Origin: Corynebacterium meitnerae
GTDB taxonomy: Bacteria; Actinomycetota; Actinomycetes; Mycobacteriales; Mycobacteriaceae
DNA: 64,000 nucleotides
Direction of reading: 5' to 3'
Assembly: GCF_027570075.1 (NCBI RefSeq)
Contig: NZ_JAKMUS010000010.1
Span: forward strand, 1 to 64,000
Shown here piece after piece: positions 49,821-59,123 of the stretch (positions are counted from its first letter, which is position 1; the number at the start of each line of letters is the position of its first letter). The position numbers and the translations under genes were made by a program. The notes under the pieces are model-generated. The model did not search any database, was not told where the DNA came from, and saw only the letters and a program-made list of their open reading frames with translations.

Positions 49821-50687
49821 ATGAAGAACTCTCACATGGTGGTGGTGACGGGCGCCGCCTCCGGAATTGGTAAGCAACTGGCTATTCAGCTCGCGGAAGA
49901 AGGGTGGCAGGTAGCCATCACGGACATCAACGAGGACGGTCTGCAGGAGACCGCCCGCGAGATCGGTGACGCGGTGCTGGACGCGACGGCTCTCGACGTG
50001 TCGGATGCGGAGAAGGTGGCTGAGTGGGGGCAGAGGATCGTCGATAAGCATGGCGTGCCGCATTCCGTGTATCACGTCGGCGGAATCTCCATGTGGGGCA
50101 GCGTGGCGTCGATGCCGCTTGAGAAGTGGGAGAAGCTTATCGACGTCAACCTCATGGGCACCATCCACGTCATCCGCAACCTTGTCCCCTCGATGATGGA
50201 CGCCGGCCCGATCACAGGCTCGGCGGCGAAAGAGCTTGGCCCCCGCCGCCTGGTGTGCGTGGCTAGCTCGGCCGGAGTTTTGGGGCTGCCGTGGCATGCG
50301 GCGTATTCGGCGTCGAAAGGCGGTGTGCTCTCCATGCTGGAGGTGCTGCGCTTCGACCTCGCGTCCTTCGGCATCAAGGTGCATGCTGTGGCGCCCGGCG
50401 CGGTGGATACCGGCCTGGTGCGCACCATCGATATTCACGGCATTGATCAAAACAACCCGCGCGTGCAGAAGGCGAAGAAGCTCTTCCAGGGCCATGCCGT
50501 CTCCCCCGCCAAGTGCGCGCAGATCATTCGACGTGGGGTGCGGAAGAACAAGTACCTCATCACCACTGGCGGCGATGTGAAGCTCGGCCGCTGGGCGCAG
50601 GTGAACCTGCCATTCCTGTACCGCGGGGCGCTGACCGGCCTGAACCGGGCTTTCCAGTGGGTAGCTAAGGACGCGGCGCTGAAGTAG
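49821..50687 (+). CDS. Short-chain dehydrogenase
   Basis: A 288-residue SDR with TGAASGIG, a catalytic Ser in VASSAGVLG and YSASKGG supplying Tyr and Lys. In the second motif HVGG replaces the usual NNAG, which is atypical. The C-terminal extension FLYRGALTGLNRAFQWVAK is hydrophobic and may bind the membrane or a lipid substrate. AAAGGAG precedes ATG 49821. Product unknown. It converges on the CMD gene with 19 bp between. Confidence 0.8.
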   Translation: MKNSHMVVVTGAASGIGKQLAIQLAEEGWQVAITDINEDGLQETAREIGDAVLDATALDVSDAEKVAEWGQRIVDKHGVPHSVYHVGGISMWGSVASMPLEKWEKLIDVNLMGTIHVIRNLVPSMMDAGPITGSAAKELGPRRLVCVASSAGVLGLPWHAAYSASKGGVLSMLEVLRFDLASFGIKVHAVAPGAVDTGLVRTIDIHGIDQNNPRVQKAKKLFQGHAVSPAKCAQIIRRGVRKNKYLITTGGDVKLGRWAQVNLPFLYRGALTGLNRAFQWVAKDAALK

Positions 50688-50706
50688 GCGGTCCGGCCAC
50701 TCCGGC

Positions 50707-51279
50707 CTACTTCGGCTCGTCGAGCGGGATGTTCAGCACATCCATGAGGGTGGCCAGCCCGTCATAGTTGGTCACCAGCAGGAGGAGCGCGGTGAGCTCC
50801 TTTTCGCTGATGTAGCGCATGAGCTCCGCGTATACCTCGTCGGAGATTTGGCGGTGGCGGATGATGTCATCCGCGGCGGCGAGAAGAGCCCCCCTGCGTC
50901 CCGTCAGGCCGTGCTCTGCCTGCTGGACCGCCTCGATATCGGCGGCGGTGAGCCCGGCCTTCTTGCCCAGGCGCTTGTGGTGCTCCAGCTCGTAGTCCGC
51001 GCCGCGCAGGGCCGCTACGCGGAGGATGACCAGCTCCGATTCCTTGCGCGAGAGGATGCCAAATGGCATGAGCATGCCCGAGTAGACGAGCCATGGCAGG
51101 AAGTTGCGGCGCGCGCGACCGACGGCCGGGAAGAGGTTGAGGGTCTTGCTTCCCTGGACCAGTCCCCCGATACGGTCCGCTAAACGCGCCAACACCGCTA
51201 CCTCCCCGGGCTTTCCTGGGCCCGGGCGGGTAGCGGTGTTGATGGGAAGCTTCTTCAGTGGGAAGTTAAGTTCAGCCAT
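50707..51279 (-). CDS. Carboxymuconolactone decarboxylase family protein
   Basis: A 190-residue all-helical CMD/AhpD-like protein. The core reads ILSRKESELVILRVAALRGADYELEHHKRLGKKAG; the CxxC pair of peroxidase-type AhpD is absent, so redox activity of that kind is unlikely. Related proteins in actinobacteria are of unknown function. TAGCCT (51293-51288) lies 8 bp before ATG 51279, a leaderless start. Confidence 0.82.
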   Translation of the reverse strand: MAELNFPLKKLPINTATRPGPGKPGEVAVLARLADRIGGLVQGSKTLNLFPAVGRARRNFLPWLVYSGMLMPFGILSRKESELVILRVAALRGADYELEHHKRLGKKAGLTAADIEAVQQAEHGLTGRRGALLAAADDIIRHRQISDEVYAELMRYISEKELTALLLLVTNYDGLATLMDVLNIPLDEPK

Positions 51280-51322
51280 AGTTTCCTAGGCTAAACTATC
51301 CCGCTGCTATGCGAAGCGTTTT

Positions 51323-51970
51323 TTAGGCGTTGACGTTCTGCTCGTGGTCAGCCGGGCTGAAGACGCGGAAAGCTACAGCGGCGAGAGCTGCACCGATGAG
51401 CGGAGCAACGATGTAGAGCCAGATGTTTGCCCAGTCGAAGTTGCCGTTGACGGCGAGGCTGATAGCCACTGCCGGGTTGAAGCCACCACCGGAGATGGAG
51501 CCAACAGCGAAAGCACCGGTCATGACGGTCGCGCCGATGGCCAGGCCGTAGAAGGAGTTGCCGTCGGTGTCCTTGGAAGTAGCAACGTTGAGCACGACCC
51601 ACACCAGGATGAAGGTGAAAACAGTCTCGACAATGAATGCCGGAGCAGTATCAATCTGAGCCGCCGTCGGAGCCTCGGAGAACACACCGCGGGTGATCAG
51701 GGCACCCACGACGCCACCCAGGATCTGTGCGACCCAGTAGATGACCATCTCGGTGGCAGACATTGCGCCGCGCAGGAATGCGCCGAGGGACACAGCCGGG
51801 TTCAGGTGGCCGCCGGAGATGTGGCCGGTGGAGTACACCAGGACCATCAGAGCGAAGCCGATAGCGATCGGCGCGAAGTCACCAGCGGTGCTCACTGCGG
51901 ACACGATGGCGAACACGAACAGCAGGGTGGCCAGGAACTCGGTACCGGCCTTGCGGAAGATGTCGTTCAT
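51323..51970 (-). CDS. Aquaporin (MIP family channel)
   Basis: A 215-residue channel with six helices and both NPA boxes, GGHLNPAVSLG and GGGFNPAVAIS. Residues near the pore resemble bacterial water channels (AqpZ-like), but glycerol transport cannot be excluded. GAGAAAG upstream of ATG 51970 is a plausible ribosome binding site. Confidence 0.9.
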   Translation of the reverse strand: MNDIFRKAGTEFLATLLFVFAIVSAVSTAGDFAPIAIGFALMVLVYSTGHISGGHLNPAVSLGAFLRGAMSATEMVIYWVAQILGGVVGALITRGVFSEAPTAAQIDTAPAFIVETVFTFILVWVVLNVATSKDTDGNSFYGLAIGATVMTGAFAVGSISGGGFNPAVAISLAVNGNFDWANIWLYIVAPLIGAALAAVAFRVFSPADHEQNVNA

Positions 51971-52035
51971 TACACGTCTTTCTCTTCGGGAAAATGAATG
52001 TTAGACCCGAAAGATCATAAGGGATACCTGGGAAA

Positions 52036-52075
52036 AAAGGAATAACCCGCCGGATGCAGGCATCCGACGGGTCAT
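52036..52075 (-). terminator. Terminator after tRNA-Leu
   Basis: On the minus strand CCCGTCGGATG pairs with CATCCGGCGGG (one mismatch) and is followed by TTATTCCTTTTTTCC. It lies between the tRNA and the aquaporin gene. Confidence 0.75.
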
Positions 52076-52082
52076 TCTGTTT

Positions 52083-52167
52083 GTGCCCGGGGGGGGACTT
52101 GAACCCCCACGTTCTTGCGAACACTGGCACCTGAAGCCAGCGCGTCTGCCAATTCCGCCACCCGGGC
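52083..52167 (-). tRNA. tRNA-Leu (anticodon CAG)
   Basis: An 85-nt class II tRNA: acceptor stem GCCCGGG/CCCGGGC, anticodon stem CTGGC/GCCAG with loop TTCAGGT (anticodon CAG), long variable arm and discriminator A. CCA is not encoded. Confidence 0.95.
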
Positions 52168-52185
52168 GGGCGACTAAGTAAACAT

Positions 52186-52221
52186 AGCATGCACCCAATG
52201 GGAATCACCAAATTGCATGCT
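52186..52221. promoter_or_regulatory. Inverted repeat upstream of the fhaA operon
   Basis: AGCATGCA (52186-52193) and TGCATGCT (52214-52221) are exact complements 20 bp apart. A TATACT -10 element follows at 52270-52275, giving a leader of about 40 nt with the GGAGG that starts fhaA. Confidence 0.4.
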
Positions 52222-52321
52222 TAAAGGCTATTTTCGGCCAGACAGCTAGGTTGTGTGCCCGTGAAACTCTATACTGTCTGTCGAAACTAGCGCGGTTAGC
52301 AGCGAGAGGAGGTGTGGGTAC

Positions 52322-53122
52322 ATGGCCTTGATGGACCGACTAGCCAAGTTCGATAGCGCCCTGCAGCGTGGTTTGGATAACGGCTTTGCCGCGGTATTCG
52401 GTGGTCGTGTTGTTCCGGCTGAGTTGGAAGAGCTACTCAAGCAGGAGGCGCAGGACTGCGTGGTGGCCAATGAGGATGATGATTTGGCGGTGCCGAATGT
52501 CTACGCCATCGGCGTGTCCTCGAAGGATCTGGAGAATCTCTCGCGGGATCCGGATTTGCCCACGCACCTTGCTGGCCAGCTCACCCGCTTCATCCGCAAC
52601 CTGAACTGGGGCCTGTATGGGCCAGTGGTCGTGCGTGTTGCGGAGGAGTCCGGGTTGCGCACGGGTCAGTTGCGCGTGTCTTCCTACATTGATGGGGAGC
52701 CGGATGTGGACAGCGGGTTCGACGCGATTGTTGCCGCTGCCCGTCCATCGCGAGCAGCTGAACCAGAACCAACCCCCGAACGAGACCAGGCCCCAAACCA
52801 GGAGAGAGCCATGCCCACCCCATCTGTAACACTGCTGCTCCAGGATGGTTCTTCGCGGACGTACCAGGTGCGGGAGGGGTCCACTATTTTGGGCCGCTCC
52901 AATGATGCGGATTTCCGCCTGCCGGATACTGGGGTGTCCCGCCAGCATGCGGAGATCATCTGGGATGGCACAACCGCGTTTCTGGTGGACCTGCAGTCCA
53001 CGAATGGCACGACGGTGAATGATCAGCCGGTGGAAAACTGGGAGCTGGCGGATGGTGATGTGATTACACTCGGCCATTCGACGATCGAGGTGCGCATCGC
53101 CGGACCGCGGCAGGGCGTATAG
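52322..53122 (+). CDS. fhaA: FHA-domain protein FhaA
   Basis: A 266-residue phosphothreonine-binding protein. The N-terminal DUF3662 domain (about 1-120) starts MALMDRLAKFDSALQRGLDNGF, a Pro/Glu-rich linker follows, and the FHA domain (about 165-262) has LGRSNDADF, SRQHAEI and STNGTTVN. It binds phosphorylated PknB and MviN/FhaA partners in controlling peptidoglycan synthesis. GGAGG precedes ATG 52322. It is the first gene of the operon ending in pknB. Confidence 0.93.
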   Translation: MALMDRLAKFDSALQRGLDNGFAAVFGGRVVPAELEELLKQEAQDCVVANEDDDLAVPNVYAIGVSSKDLENLSRDPDLPTHLAGQLTRFIRNLNWGLYGPVVVRVAEESGLRTGQLRVSSYIDGEPDVDSGFDAIVAAARPSRAAEPEPTPERDQAPNQERAMPTPSVTLLLQDGSSRTYQVREGSTILGRSNDADFRLPDTGVSRQHAEIIWDGTTAFLVDLQSTNGTTVNDQPVENWELADGDVITLGHSTIEVRIAGPRQGV

Positions 53123-53143
53123 AGCGGAGGTTGCTGGATTCTT

Positions 53144-53605
53144 ATGGATAGTGCTCTCATGCTCGGGGCCCGTTTCGGCCTTTTGATTCTTTTGTGGCTG
53201 TTTATCTTCGTTGTGCTCGCAGCGCAGCGCCGGGATATTAGGGCAGCTGAGCTTGGTGTGCGGCGGGCGACGTCGGGGGCGGCGCCGGTGCGGGGGGCGT
53301 CGAAACGCGAAAAGGCGCGTGAGGTTGTCGTCGTGGAAGGCCCACTGCAGGGCTCTTACATGGAGGTGGCCAGTTTGGAGGCGCTGACCTTGGGGCGCGC
53401 GGACGATAATGATTTTGTGTTGGGGGATGATTTTGCCTCCTCACGCCATGCGCGGCTGTTCCGGCGCGGGTCGGACTGGTTCGTGGAGGACCTGGATTCG
53501 CGCAACGGCACCTTTGTGGATGGCTACCGCATTGACCAGCCTGAACGCGTCCAGGTGGGCACTGACATCAAGATGGGGCGCACGATTGTGAGGTTGATGC
53601 CATGA
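53144..53605 (+). CDS. fhaB: FHA-domain membrane protein FhaB
   Basis: A 153-residue protein with one N-terminal helix (about 8-27) and a cytoplasmic FHA domain (about 75-150): LGRADDNDF, SSRHARLF and SRNGTFVDGYRI. It docks with PknA/PknB-phosphorylated partners at the division site. It overlaps ppp by 4 bp (ATGA), so translation is coupled. Confidence 0.92.
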   Translation: MDSALMLGARFGLLILLWLFIFVVLAAQRRDIRAAELGVRRATSGAAPVRGASKREKAREVVVVEGPLQGSYMEVASLEALTLGRADDNDFVLGDDFASSRHARLFRRGSDWFVEDLDSRNGTFVDGYRIDQPERVQVGTDIKMGRTIVRLMP

Positions 53606-54939
53606 GCACTCTCAAGCTGAATTTCGCGGCGGTCTCGGACCGCGGCTTGGTGCGCGGGAACAATGAGGATTCGGCCTACGCCGGCCCGCACTTGCTGATG
53701 CTTGCAGACGGCATGGGGGGCCACGCCGCTGGTGAGGTGGCTTCCCAGCTCATGGTTGAGCACATGGAGCACCTTGACCGCGACCCGGCAGATGCGGATG
53801 TGCTCGCGCTGCTCGGTGCGGCGGCGGAGGATGCGAATGCTTCGATTCAGGCGTCCATCGCCGAGAACCCGGAGCAGGATGGCATGGGCACAACCCTGAC
53901 GGCGCTCATGTTCAACGGCACCGAGTTCGGCCTCATTCACGTGGGTGATTCGCGCGGTTACCGTCTGCGTGACGGTGAGTTGACGCAGATCACGGTGGAT
54001 GACACCTTCGTGCAGTCCCTCGTTGATCAGGGCAAGCTACAGGCGGAAGATGTGTCCTCGCACCCGCAGAAGTCCCTCATTTTGAAGGCGTACACGGGCC
54101 GTCCGGTGGAGCCGTACCTTGAGCTCTTGGACGCACAACCGGGTGACCGGTACTTGCTGTGCTCTGATGGCCTGTCGGACCCGGTGACGCATGAGACGAT
54201 CGAGTCCACGCTGGGCACGGGCACGCCGGAGGAGGCTGCGCAGCGCCTCATTGAGCTCGCCCTGCGTTCGGGTGGGCCGGATAATGTCACGGTTGTCATC
54301 GCTGACGTCGTGGACGCGGAGGCAGATGATTGCCCAGAGTTGCCACAAAAATCGGCGCTCGCTGGGGCTTTAGTGCTTAACGACGAATCGTCTCACCCCA
54401 ACACCGCCGCCGGCCGCGCCGCCAAGTTGGTGCGCACCCAGAACCGGACGCAGACCTCGGGCGGGGCAAAGGAGACGGATACTCCGGCTGCTGACGATGA
54501 GGAGGATCATCCTCGGCGCTTCCCTTGGGCAGCCCTGATTCTTGTGCTCGCCGTCATTGCGGCGGGTGTCGTGGGTGCGTGGTGGTTGGACCGCGAGAGT
54601 TCCAATACGTACGCCATCACCGTCAATGATGCGGATGAGTTTGTCATTGAGCAGGGCTTCAACACCAGCATTCTGGGTAAGTCTTTGCATAAGCCGGTGC
54701 AGCAGATCTGCATCAACACTGACAACCAGATCACCGTTGTGGATGCGAACAAGGTGCCGAATGACTGCCAGGTCTTCGGTCTTGCCGATCTGCCGGATTC
54801 CACGGCTAAGCGGGTACACAACCTGGGTAGCGGCTCCTACGCTGAGATTTCTGATCAGGTGAACCGCCTGGCAGAAGAAGCGTTGCCGGCGTGCGTGGAT
54901 AAGGCGGACTCTCCGCAGAAGTGCCGGGAGGTGTCCTAG
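53602..54939 (+). CDS. ppp: PP2C-type Ser/Thr phosphatase Ppp (PstP)
   Basis: A 445-residue phosphatase that reverses PknA/PknB signalling. The catalytic PP2C domain (about 1-240) shows SDRGLVRGNNEDS, LADGMGGHAAGE, HVGDSRGYR and GGPDNVTVV, with the metal-binding Asp residues. An acidic linker leads to one membrane helix (about 305-325, PWAALILVLAVIAAGVVGAW) and an external domain with four Cys. The stop shares one base with the rodA start (TAGTG). Confidence 0.93.
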   Translation: MSTLKLNFAAVSDRGLVRGNNEDSAYAGPHLLMLADGMGGHAAGEVASQLMVEHMEHLDRDPADADVLALLGAAAEDANASIQASIAENPEQDGMGTTLTALMFNGTEFGLIHVGDSRGYRLRDGELTQITVDDTFVQSLVDQGKLQAEDVSSHPQKSLILKAYTGRPVEPYLELLDAQPGDRYLLCSDGLSDPVTHETIESTLGTGTPEEAAQRLIELALRSGGPDNVTVVIADVVDAEADDCPELPQKSALAGALVLNDESSHPNTAAGRAAKLVRTQNRTQTSGGAKETDTPAADDEEDHPRRFPWAALILVLAVIAAGVVGAWWLDRESSNTYAITVNDADEFVIEQGFNTSILGKSLHKPVQQICINTDNQITVVDANKVPNDCQVFGLADLPDSTAKRVHNLGSGSYAEISDQVNRLAEEALPACVDKADSPQKCREVS

Positions 54940-56240
54940 TGCGCCAACTGTTTTCACGCGGACGCGAGCTCCTGCTGCTGGTGCTGTCAGCGGCGTTGCT
55001 GTTGCTCATGCTCGTGGGCTTGGAGCTTTCCCAAGGCAACGCCTTGACGGTGGAAATGCTGTGGCTCGTGGGCGGCTTCATCGGCGTGTACGCGATTGCG
55101 CATGTGGCCATGTGCTTCGCTGCCCCGCACGCGGACCAGGTGCTGCTGCCCATGGCGGCCACGCTCAACGCCATTGGTTTGGTGATGATCTACCGCCTGG
55201 ACATTGCGAAGGGCTGGCACCTGGCCGAACGCCAGGTCATTTGGACTTTGGTGGGCGTGCTGTTCTTGGTGGCCACGCTCCTTGTCGTGCGTGATCACCG
55301 GGAGCTCAGCCGTTTCTCCTACCTGCTGGGTCTGCTGGGTCTGGTGCTGTTGGCACTGCCGTTGGTGTGGCCACAGCCGCCGGATGCGGAGGCCCGCATT
55401 TGGATCTGGCTCGGCCCATTTTCCATCCAGCCGGGTGAGTTTTCCAAGATCTTGCTCTTGATCTTTTTCGCCCAACTCCTGGCCCAAAAACGTTCGCTGT
55501 TCACGGTGGCGGGCTACACCCTGTGGGGCATGACGTTCCCACGTCTGCGCGACCTAGCGCCGATTCTTATGGTGTGGGCGATTGCCATCCTCATCATGGC
55601 GGTGTCCAATGACTTCGGTCCGGCGCTGCTGCTCTTCGCCACCGTGCTGGGCATGGTGTACTTCGCTACCGGCCGCACGAGCTGGCTGGTCATCGGCATG
55701 GGTCTGGTGGCTATTGGTGGCTTTGCGGTGTACCAGATCTCGGACAAGATCCAGGATCGTGTGGAGAATTTCCTCGACCCTATCGCCAACATCGACAACA
55801 CCGGCTACCAGGCATCACAGGCTCTGTTCGGTTTGAGCTGGGGTGGCGTGACGGGCACTGGCCTGGGCTTTGGTCACCCGGAGATGGTGCCAGTGGCGCA
55901 TTCGGATTACATCCTCGCTGCGATTGGGGAGGAGCTCGGTTTGGCTGGTCTGGCCGCCGTGCTGGTGATCTTTGCCATCTTCATCACCCGCGGTTTCCGC
56001 ACTGCACTGGCGGTGCGCGACACCTACGGCAAGCTCGTTGCTTCGGGCCTTGCGCTCACCATCGCGGTACAGGTTTTCGTGGTCACCGGTGGTGTCTCGG
56101 GGCTCATGCCCATGACGGGTCTGACCACGCCGTTCATTTCCGCGGGTGGTTCGGCAGTGATGGCCAACTACATTCTGTTGGGCTTGCTGCTGCGCATTTC
56201 CAATAACGCGAATAGGCCGGCTGAGGAGGTGGCGCAGTGA
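54939..56240 (+). CDS. rodA: RodA (SEDS peptidoglycan glycosyltransferase)
   Basis: A 433-residue SEDS family protein with ten helices that polymerises lipid II. The SEDS features AWIRLGPFSIQPGEFSK-like (here ARIWIWLGPFSIQPGEFSKI), AHSDYILAAIGEELG and GLTTPFISAGGS are visible. GTG 54939 overlaps the ppp stop by one base, with GGGAGG upstream. It works with PbpA, encoded next. Confidence 0.93.
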   Translation: MRQLFSRGRELLLLVLSAALLLLMLVGLELSQGNALTVEMLWLVGGFIGVYAIAHVAMCFAAPHADQVLLPMAATLNAIGLVMIYRLDIAKGWHLAERQVIWTLVGVLFLVATLLVVRDHRELSRFSYLLGLLGLVLLALPLVWPQPPDAEARIWIWLGPFSIQPGEFSKILLLIFFAQLLAQKRSLFTVAGYTLWGMTFPRLRDLAPILMVWAIAILIMAVSNDFGPALLLFATVLGMVYFATGRTSWLVIGMGLVAIGGFAVYQISDKIQDRVENFLDPIANIDNTGYQASQALFGLSWGGVTGTGLGFGHPEMVPVAHSDYILAAIGEELGLAGLAAVLVIFAIFITRGFRTALAVRDTYGKLVASGLALTIAVQVFVVTGGVSGLMPMTGLTTPFISAGGSAVMANYILLGLLLRISNNANRPAEEVAQ

Positions 56241-57685
56241 ATTCGTCGATACGCATTGGCGCGATTGGTTCCCTTGTACTCACGGTGATTTTGCTGATCA
56301 ACCTGTCGTGGGTGCAGGTCTTCCACGAGGATGAGTACGCGCGTCATCCGCGCAACTCGCGCAACTACATCGAAGCCAAGCAGATTGAGCGTGGTCAGAT
56401 CAGTGCGGGTGGGCAGGTTTTGGCCCAGTCGCTTGTCGACGATCAGGGGTTCTACCAGCGCTCCTACCCCAACATGCCGTTCTCCTTTGCCCCGGTGGTG
56501 GGCTATTTGTCCGACCGCTATGGTGTTGCCGGCCTGGAGGCGGGCTTCAACGCGGACCTCAATGGTGAGACGCGCGCGACGGGCAGCCGTTTCCTGCGCA
56601 CCACGGAGAAGCGCGTGGGTGATTCCCTCGAGCTGACCCTGGACCCGCAGACCCAAGCAGCCGCCTATGAGCAGCTAGAAAGCCGCGGCTACGAGGGTGC
56701 TGTTGTGGCGCTTCGCCCATCGACGGGTGAGGTGTTGGCCATGGCCTCCAACCCCTCCTACGACCCGAATGCGGTGGCTAACCCGGACGGCGCGGCCGCG
56801 GAGGCTGCGTGGGAGTCCATCACCTCGAATCCGGGGAACCCGCTGCTCAACCATGCTTCGCAGGAGCAGTTGCCACCAGGTTCGATTTTCAAGATCATCA
56901 CCACGGCTGCTGGTCTGCAGAATGGCTACACCCCGGATTCCCCGCTGACCGCTGATTCTTCAATCACGCTGCCGGGCACGGAAGTGCAGCTGACCAACTA
57001 CGGCGGCCAAACCTGTGGCGGCGGCGGGAGTGCCTCCTTGCGCCAGGCCTTCACGCTGTCCTGCAACACCGCGTTTGTGCAGATGGCAACGGAGCTTGGG
57101 GACGGCCCCATGCGCGACGCCGCCACCGCCTTCGGCGTCGGCGCCCAGTACGACCTCGGCCTGCCCAACGCAGCCGGTTCCCTGGGTGAGCTGGAAGACC
57201 TCGCCGCCGTGGGTATGAGTGCCATTGGTCAGCGCGATGTCACCATGACCGCGCTGCAGGCTGCCGTGATGGCTGCCACCGTGGCTAATGAGGGCCGCCG
57301 CATGGAACCGCAGGTGGTGTCCCGCGTCGTCGGCCCGAACATGAAAACCCTGCGCGAGTTCCGTCCGCGCCAGGCTGCTGAGGCCATCACCCCTGATGTG
57401 GCAGAGCAGCTGACGGAACTGATGCGCAGCTCTGAGCGCAACACCTACGGCTACAACGGCAACAACTACGCCTCCAAGACCGGCACCGCCGAGCACGGTG
57501 AAGGCCTGGCACCGCACACGTGGTACGTGGCGTTTGATCCGGATAAGGATGTGGCAGTGGCTGTCGTCGTGAAGAATGGCGGCGGTTTGGGTGAAGGCGC
57601 AACTGGCGGACAAGTCTCCGCACCCATCGGCCGCACCGTCTTGTCCACCGCCCCCCGCGCGGGTGAGGAGCAGGGAGGAAACTAA
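56237..57685 (+). CDS. pbpA: Class B penicillin-binding protein PbpA
   Basis: A 482-residue class B transpeptidase cross-linking peptidoglycan. A single N-terminal helix (about 7-25) anchors an external dimerisation domain and a transpeptidase domain with SxxK (PGSIFKIIT), SxN (SCNTAF) and KTG (SKTGTAEHG). GTG 56237 overlaps the rodA stop by 4 bp (GTGA). It is the cognate partner of RodA. Confidence 0.93.
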   Translation: MNSSIRIGAIGSLVLTVILLINLSWVQVFHEDEYARHPRNSRNYIEAKQIERGQISAGGQVLAQSLVDDQGFYQRSYPNMPFSFAPVVGYLSDRYGVAGLEAGFNADLNGETRATGSRFLRTTEKRVGDSLELTLDPQTQAAAYEQLESRGYEGAVVALRPSTGEVLAMASNPSYDPNAVANPDGAAAEAAWESITSNPGNPLLNHASQEQLPPGSIFKIITTAAGLQNGYTPDSPLTADSSITLPGTEVQLTNYGGQTCGGGGSASLRQAFTLSCNTAFVQMATELGDGPMRDAATAFGVGAQYDLGLPNAAGSLGELEDLAAVGMSAIGQRDVTMTALQAAVMAATVANEGRRMEPQVVSRVVGPNMKTLREFRPRQAAEAITPDVAEQLTELMRSSERNTYGYNGNNYASKTGTAEHGEGLAPHTWYVAFDPDKDVAVAVVVKNGGGLGEGATGGQVSAPIGRTVLSTAPRAGEEQGGN

Positions 57686-57687
57686 CC

Positions 57688-59109
57688 ATGAACACTGACA
57701 ACCGCGAAGAACTCCAAAGGATCATCGGCACCGACTACAAACTGCAGTGGGTGATCGGCCACGGCGGCATGTCCACCGTCTGGCTTGCAGACGACCCGGA
57801 CCATGACCGCGAGGTTGCCATCAAGGTCCTCCGCCCAGAATTCTCCGCCAACGAAGAATTCCTCACCCGCTTCCGCAATGAGGCCCACGCCGCGGAAGGC
57901 ATCAACTCTGAAAACGTCGTGGCCACCTACGACTACCGTGAGGTCCCCTCCGGTGAGGGCTACGACATGTGCTTCATCGTCATGGAGTACATCCGCGGCG
58001 AATCTGTCGCCGACCTCATCCACCGCGAAGGCTACCTGGAAGAATCCGTCGCCCTCGACATCCTCGAGCAAGCCGCCCACGGCCTGTCCGTCATCCACGA
58101 GATGGGCCTGGTCCACCGCGACATCAAGCCGGGCAACCTCATGCTCACCCAAAACGGCAAGGTGAAAATCACCGACTTCGGCATTGCTAAAGCCGCCTCC
58201 GCCGTCCCGCTCACCCGCACCGGCATGGTGGTGGGCACCGCCCAGTACGTCTCCCCGGAGCAGGCCCAAGGCCAGCCGGTGGATGCTGCCACGGACGTGT
58301 ACTCGCTCGGTGTCGTGGGCTATGAGTTGTTGTCGGGGAAGAGGCCGTTTACGGGGGATTCGTCGGTAAGCATTGCTCTGGCGCACGTGTCCAACAACCC
58401 GCCACCGCTGTCGACGGGCATTAGCGCGCCGACGCGTGAGCTGATCTCGATTGCTCTGCGCAAGGACCCGGCCACCCGTTTTGCGGACGGCACCGAATTC
58501 CAGCACGCGATCGCCGACGCGCGTGCTGGCCGCCGCCCGACGAAGACCTTTACCGCCGCAGCCCCCGCCCCCGCACCACAGCCGGGGCCATCCACCGCGG
58601 AGCTCGCTTCAGTGGCGCATGTGACAACGCATGCGCCGGCGGTTGCACCCGCACAGTCGCCGGCTTCAGCTCCGGCTCCGGCTCCGGCGAAAAAGTCCGG
58701 CGGTTTTGGCACCGGCGTGCTCATCGCGCTGTTCACCCTCGTGGCCGCACTCGGTGCAGTGTGGGCCTACACGTCTGGTGCCTTGGATGGCCTGCTGGGC
58801 GACGAGCCGACCAGCTCCAGCACCACACCCACCAGCGAAACGGTGACGGAAACGACGAAGTACACCACCATCACCGAGCAGCCCACCAGCGCGCGCCACG
58901 AGCCGACAACCCGGTCCGAGCCATCGACGCTGTACAACACCCCTGAATCGGAGACCACCCGCGCTCCTGAGGATGGGCGCCAGGCGCCGCCGCACCACCA
59001 GCCGACGCATACTTCCGAGCCGGCCGTCCCGAGCCAGCCCAACAACCCCACCCCCGCCCCAAACCCAATTCCGGACTTCAATGACGTCCCTGGTCTGCCG
59101 GACCTGTAA
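57688..59109 (+). CDS. pknA: Ser/Thr protein kinase PknA
   Basis: A 473-residue Hanks-type kinase. The domain (about 14-275) has glycine loop GHGGMSTVW, lysine in VAIKVLR, catalytic HRDIKPGN, DFG and an activation loop with Thr residues before VGTAQYVSPEQ. A Pro/Ala-rich linker is followed by a membrane helix (about 350-372) and a Thr/Pro-rich external tail without PASTA domains. Starts 2 bp after pbpA. PknA is the essential activator of PknB-type signalling in corynebacteria. Confidence 0.94.
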   Translation: MNTDNREELQRIIGTDYKLQWVIGHGGMSTVWLADDPDHDREVAIKVLRPEFSANEEFLTRFRNEAHAAEGINSENVVATYDYREVPSGEGYDMCFIVMEYIRGESVADLIHREGYLEESVALDILEQAAHGLSVIHEMGLVHRDIKPGNLMLTQNGKVKITDFGIAKAASAVPLTRTGMVVGTAQYVSPEQAQGQPVDAATDVYSLGVVGYELLSGKRPFTGDSSVSIALAHVSNNPPPLSTGISAPTRELISIALRKDPATRFADGTEFQHAIADARAGRRPTKTFTAAAPAPAPQPGPSTAELASVAHVTTHAPAVAPAQSPASAPAPAPAKKSGGFGTGVLIALFTLVAALGAVWAYTSGALDGLLGDEPTSSSTTPTSETVTETTKYTTITEQPTSARHEPTTRSEPSTLYNTPESETTRAPEDGRQAPPHHQPTHTSEPAVPSQPNNPTPAPNPIPDFNDVPGLPDL

Positions 59110-59123
59110 TTTAAAGGAGCATC

